From Hyphomicrobiales bacterium (GTDB lineage: Bacteria; Pseudomonadota; Alphaproteobacteria; Rhizobiales; Beijerinckiaceae), in NCBI GenBank assembly GCA_015655535.1, contig JAATEW010000275.1:1-24319 (forward strand): 24,319 nucleotides of DNA, read 5' to 3'. Both the position numbers and the translations under genes were made by a program. Within the stretch, counting starts at the first letter, position 1. Each line of letters begins with the position of its first letter. Positions 22,376 through 24,319 of the stretch are shown here, in pieces. The notes beneath the pieces were generated by a model that was not told the origin of the DNA, did no database searches, and worked only from the letters and a program-made list of their open reading frames with translations.

Positions 22376-22708
22376 ATGAATCCGCTCGTTTTTTTACAGA
22401 CGAATAGACTTCTTGCCATGGTGGCCCTTTTGCCGGCCGCCGGTGTCGTTGCCTATGGCGCCTTCGTTTCCGTGACCGAAGTGCCACCGCATCCGTCCGT
22501 GGAACAGCAGGATTATGTGAGCCGGAATTACCGGTTGAGTTATGCGGATGGCCAGAAAGCCATGTTCAAAACGGATTACGGCGCGTCCTTGGTGGTCGTC
22601 GGATCTCAGCTCGGCGCAACCGGACGTGTCACCGATATCGCCAAGCACGCAAATGGTTGGGCCGTGGCCACCAGCAAGGGTTATACTTTCACCGTGTCAT
22701 CTCGGTAA
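22376..22708 (+). CDS. Small membrane-anchored or exported hypothetical protein
   Basis: 110 residues. A hydrophobic segment (about 11-33, LLAMVALLPAAGVVAYGAFVSV) lacks a clear cleavage site, so it is either an uncleaved anchor or a signal. The rest is a short, probably beta-rich periplasmic domain (RLSYADGQKAMFKTDYGASLVVVGS, GRVTDIAKHANGWAVATSKGYTFTV). I do not recognise the family. It stands alone, with a 196-base gap upstream, and is convergent with the glycosidase-type gene (27-base gap). Base composition and codon use match the chromosome, which supports it being real. Confidence 0.6.
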   Translation: MNPLVFLQTNRLLAMVALLPAAGVVAYGAFVSVTEVPPHPSVEQQDYVSRNYRLSYADGQKAMFKTDYGASLVVVGSQLGATGRVTDIAKHANGWAVATSKGYTFTVSSR

Positions 22709-22735
22709 AAGCTGGCGCCTCCACCGATCCGCTTC

Positions 22736-23506
22736 TTACCGCCCTGCGTTCTCGACAACCCCCACGATCGGGCCCATCGGCTGCCAGCGATCGGCGCGGT
22801 TGAGCGCGGGCGCATAGAGGCTCGAGATCGATCCGTCGAGGAAGAGCGCGTTCGGGCAAGCGAACGTGTCGCGGAACAGACTCGCGAATTTATAGAAGGT
22901 CACGGGCTCGTCCGAGATCGCGAAGATGATGGTGTGTCCATCTTTCACGCCGACGCCGTTGCGGATTTTTTCCGACGTGCCGGTCGGCTCGATCTTTGGA
23001 TGGATGGCGCCATTGATGACGAGCATGGGGCCGGATTGCGTCGCATAATCGGCATTGATGCCCGACTTTAAAAAACGTTCGGTTTCCATCACACCCGCGC
23101 CGCCACGGCCGAAATAGAAAATCCCGTTCGGCTTCAAATGAAAATTCCCGGCGCCTGACCGCGTGTTGGCCGGGATGATTTGGCGCCCCTCTTCGACGTA
23201 GAGCCCGACCGGCGAGGAATCCGGATGATACATCCCGGCATTCATCGCGAAGGCGAGGGTCTTGCCGACCTGTTTCAGGCTTGAGGCCAAAGTGTCGTAG
23301 CCGCCATAGGGCTTGCCCTCCGGGTCGCGCCAGAAAAGCTGGAGCTTGTCCGCTCTGGCATCGTAAGTGCAGACCGTATAGCGGCTGCCGTTATCGACGA
23401 GCACGCGGCAGGCTGGCGTAGACGCCGCTCGCGCCGGCGCTAATAGGCCAAATAAAATCAATGTAATGGCTGCGAACGCAACCGAGAGTTTGCTGAACTT
23501 GAACAT
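22736..23506 (-). CDS. Exported phosphodiester glycosidase (NAGPA/DUF2233) family protein
   Basis: 256 residues from ATG 23506. The frame is open far upstream, but that extension would be antisense to the HTH-ribB gene and has no signal peptide, so it is rejected. A signal peptide (1-27, ending PARA-A) precedes the domain. Typical blocks are LAFAMNAGMYHPDSSPVGLY, NFHLKPNGIFYF, ATQSGPMLVINGAIHP, IRNGVGVKDGHTIIFAISD and NALFLDGSISSLYAP; the Asn/Gly/Asp-rich FLDGSISSLY block forms the active-site region of NAGPA proteins. Members remove sugars linked through phosphodiesters; the bacterial substrate is unknown. It is divergent from the HTH-RibB gene, with 57 bases between the starts. Confidence 0.88.
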   Translation of the reverse strand: MFKFSKLSVAFAAITLILFGLLAPARAASTPACRVLVDNGSRYTVCTYDARADKLQLFWRDPEGKPYGGYDTLASSLKQVGKTLAFAMNAGMYHPDSSPVGLYVEEGRQIIPANTRSGAGNFHLKPNGIFYFGRGGAGVMETERFLKSGINADYATQSGPMLVINGAIHPKIEPTGTSEKIRNGVGVKDGHTIIFAISDEPVTFYKFASLFRDTFACPNALFLDGSISSLYAPALNRADRWQPMGPIVGVVENAGR

Positions 23507-23522
23507 GGTGCCGTTTCGGGGA

Positions 23523-23537
23523 TTTAGTTTGACTAAA
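23523..23537. promoter_or_regulatory. Palindrome in the glycosidase / HTH-ribB divergent promoter
   Basis: TTTAGT (23523-23528) and ACTAAA (23532-23537) are perfect arms around TTG. The palindrome lies 26 bases before the HTH-RibB start and 17 bases before the glycosidase start, in a 57-base gap. The size and placement suit an operator for a dimeric helix-turn-helix protein. No FMN riboswitch could fit in this gap. Confidence 0.4.
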
Positions 23538-23563
23538 CCAGAGGCCGATCCTAGATCATCTTT

Positions 23564-24319
23564 ATGAAACTCGGCGCATGGCTGCAGCATAATAACCTGA
23601 GTCGGACCGATTTTGCCCGGCGGGTTGGCCTTTCCAAAGGCGCCATTTCGCAAATCTGCAATCAAGACGATGCCTGGGTCTCGCGCGAGACCGCGCTGCT
23701 CATTTTGCGCGAAACCGATGGCGCGGTCACGCCGAATGATTTTCTGAGTTTGAGCGCGTCGAAGGAGATGACCGCTATGCCCAATTCCGTCACCGAGGCC
23801 ATCCAGGCGATCGCCCGCGGCGAGATCGTCGTCGTCACCGATGATGACGACCGCGAAAACGAAGGCGATCTGATCTGCGCCGCGTCGCTCTGCACGCCTG
23901 AGAAAATGGCCTTCATCATCCGCAATTGCTGCGGCATCGTCTGTGCCCCGATGACGGCGCAGGATGCGCAGCGCCTGCATTTGCAGCCTATGGTCGCCGC
24001 GAATGACGCACCGCATGGCACGGCCTTCACGGTCTCCGTCGATGTGCGCCATGGCCTCACCACGGGCATCTCGGCCGAGCAGAGATCGAATACGGTGCGC
24101 GCGCTCGGCAACGGCAATATGGGCGCCAGCGATTTCGTGCGGCCGGGCCATGTCTTTCCCTTGATCGCGCGCGACGGCGGCGTGCTGATGCGCTCCGGCC
24201 ATACGGAAGCAGCCGTCGATCTTTGCCGTCTCGCCGGCCTGCCGCCGGTCGGCGTCATCTGCGAACTTGCCAATGACGACGGCACGGTGATGGTCGGCGA
24301 GCAGATCGAGGCCTTCGCC
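23564..24319 (+). CDS. ribB: Fusion of an XRE-like helix-turn-helix to 3,4-dihydroxy-2-butanone-4-phosphate synthase (RibB), right end cut
   Basis: The frame is open from ATG 23564 to the window end (252 codons). Residues 1-60 form a helix-turn-helix: LGAWLQHNNLSRTDFARRVG, then LSKGAISQICN as recognition helix, VSRETALLILRE, and a TPNDFL end. After a short linker, residues from about 72 are RibB: VTDDDDRENEGDLICAA with the metal-binding Glu, the APHGTAFTVSVD substrate block, TTGISAEQR (usually DR), RPGHVFPL and RSGHTEAAVDL. RibB turns ribulose 5-phosphate into the four-carbon unit of riboflavin. An internal AAGGAG (23762-23767) precedes ATG 23777, so RibB could also be made alone from that start. 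Whether a GTP cyclohydrolase II (RibA) part follows lies outside the window. The frame and all motifs are seen directly; a regulatory role for the HTH is inference. Confidence 0.88.
   Translation, partial: MKLGAWLQHNNLSRTDFARRVGLSKGAISQICNQDDAWVSRETALLILRETDGAVTPNDFLSLSASKEMTAMPNSVTEAIQAIARGEIVVVTDDDDRENEGDLICAASLCTPEKMAFIIRNCCGIVCAPMTAQDAQRLHLQPMVAANDAPHGTAFTVSVDVRHGLTTGISAEQRSNTVRALGNGNMGASDFVRPGHVFPLIARDGGVLMRSGHTEAAVDLCRLAGLPPVGVICELANDDGTVMVGEQIEAFA
23762..23779 (+). promoter_or_regulatory. Internal ribosome site at the HTH/RibB junction
   Basis: AAGGAG (23762-23767) lies nine bases before ATG 23777, the codon at which a stand-alone RibB of normal length would begin (MPNSVTEAIQAIA). Another ATG at 23768 is too close to the site. 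This is the strongest Shine-Dalgarno in the gene, better than anything before ATG 23564. Confidence 0.5.

Noticed and set aside
23507..23563. FMN riboswitch expected before a riboflavin gene
   Set aside because: The gap is only 57 bases and has no RFN-type conserved blocks.
23507..24202. Long upstream extension of the glycosidase-type frame on the minus strand
   Set aside because: It is antisense to HTH-RibB, while the ATG at 23506 starts a perfect signal peptide.

Overview
The window looks like chromosome of a GC-rich alphaproteobacterium of the order Hyphomicrobiales, perhaps near Beijerinckiaceae. The basis is codon use, a TIGR02301-type protein, an RT0821/Lpp0805-type lipoprotein, and a pdxH / J-protein / fabI / aroC / ribB order that resembles what I recall from this order. 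No rRNA, tRNA, CRISPR array or intact insertion sequence was recognised. The family placement is inference.

Layout. (1) 1-960: two diverged copies of one small gene lie head to head as a large inverted repeat around an AT-rich spacer. The left copy looks intact but is cut by the window edge. The right copy is dead (stop at codon 3, then a frameshift). A strong hairpin terminator follows. (2) 967-2616: leftward operon pdxH > Nudix hydrolase > TIGR02301 exported protein. (3) 2757-4387: rightward lipoprotein and J-protein. (4) 4402-5849: leftward ECF sigma factor and membrane anti-sigma factor. (5) 6346-11572: fabI, then a 1371-residue enzyme with the architecture of epsilon-poly-lysine synthetase (adenylation, carrier, six membrane segments, three beta-helix domains). 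(6) 11605-12738: an unrecognised small gene and a higBA toxin-antitoxin pair. (7) 12775-15282: aroC and a CLC chloride/proton antiporter. (8) 15306-18842: leftward ClpP-fold membrane protein, DUF4239 protein and DEAD-box helicase. (9) 19088-22708: GST-like protein, MltB-type transglycosylase, a small Cys/His protein overlapping msrA, a NIPSNAP protein and a small membrane protein. (10) 22736-24319: a phosphodiester glycosidase-type protein, divergent from an HTH-RibB fusion that runs off the right edge.

The most interesting items are: the poly-amino-acid synthetase-like enzyme, whose specificity residues read like a basic amino acid; the in-frame fusion of a helix-turn-helix domain to riboflavin enzyme RibB, with a palindrome in its short divergent promoter; a composite palindromic repeat present three times, each time in a promoter-bearing gap; and a higBA promoter whose operator covers the -10 box and whose predicted transcript would be leaderless.

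Housekeeping genes (pdxH, fabI, aroC, ribB) appear to form an older backbone into which accessory units (sigma/anti-sigma, Pls-like enzyme, higBA) have been placed. All family assignments come from reading motifs by eye; no database search was run.
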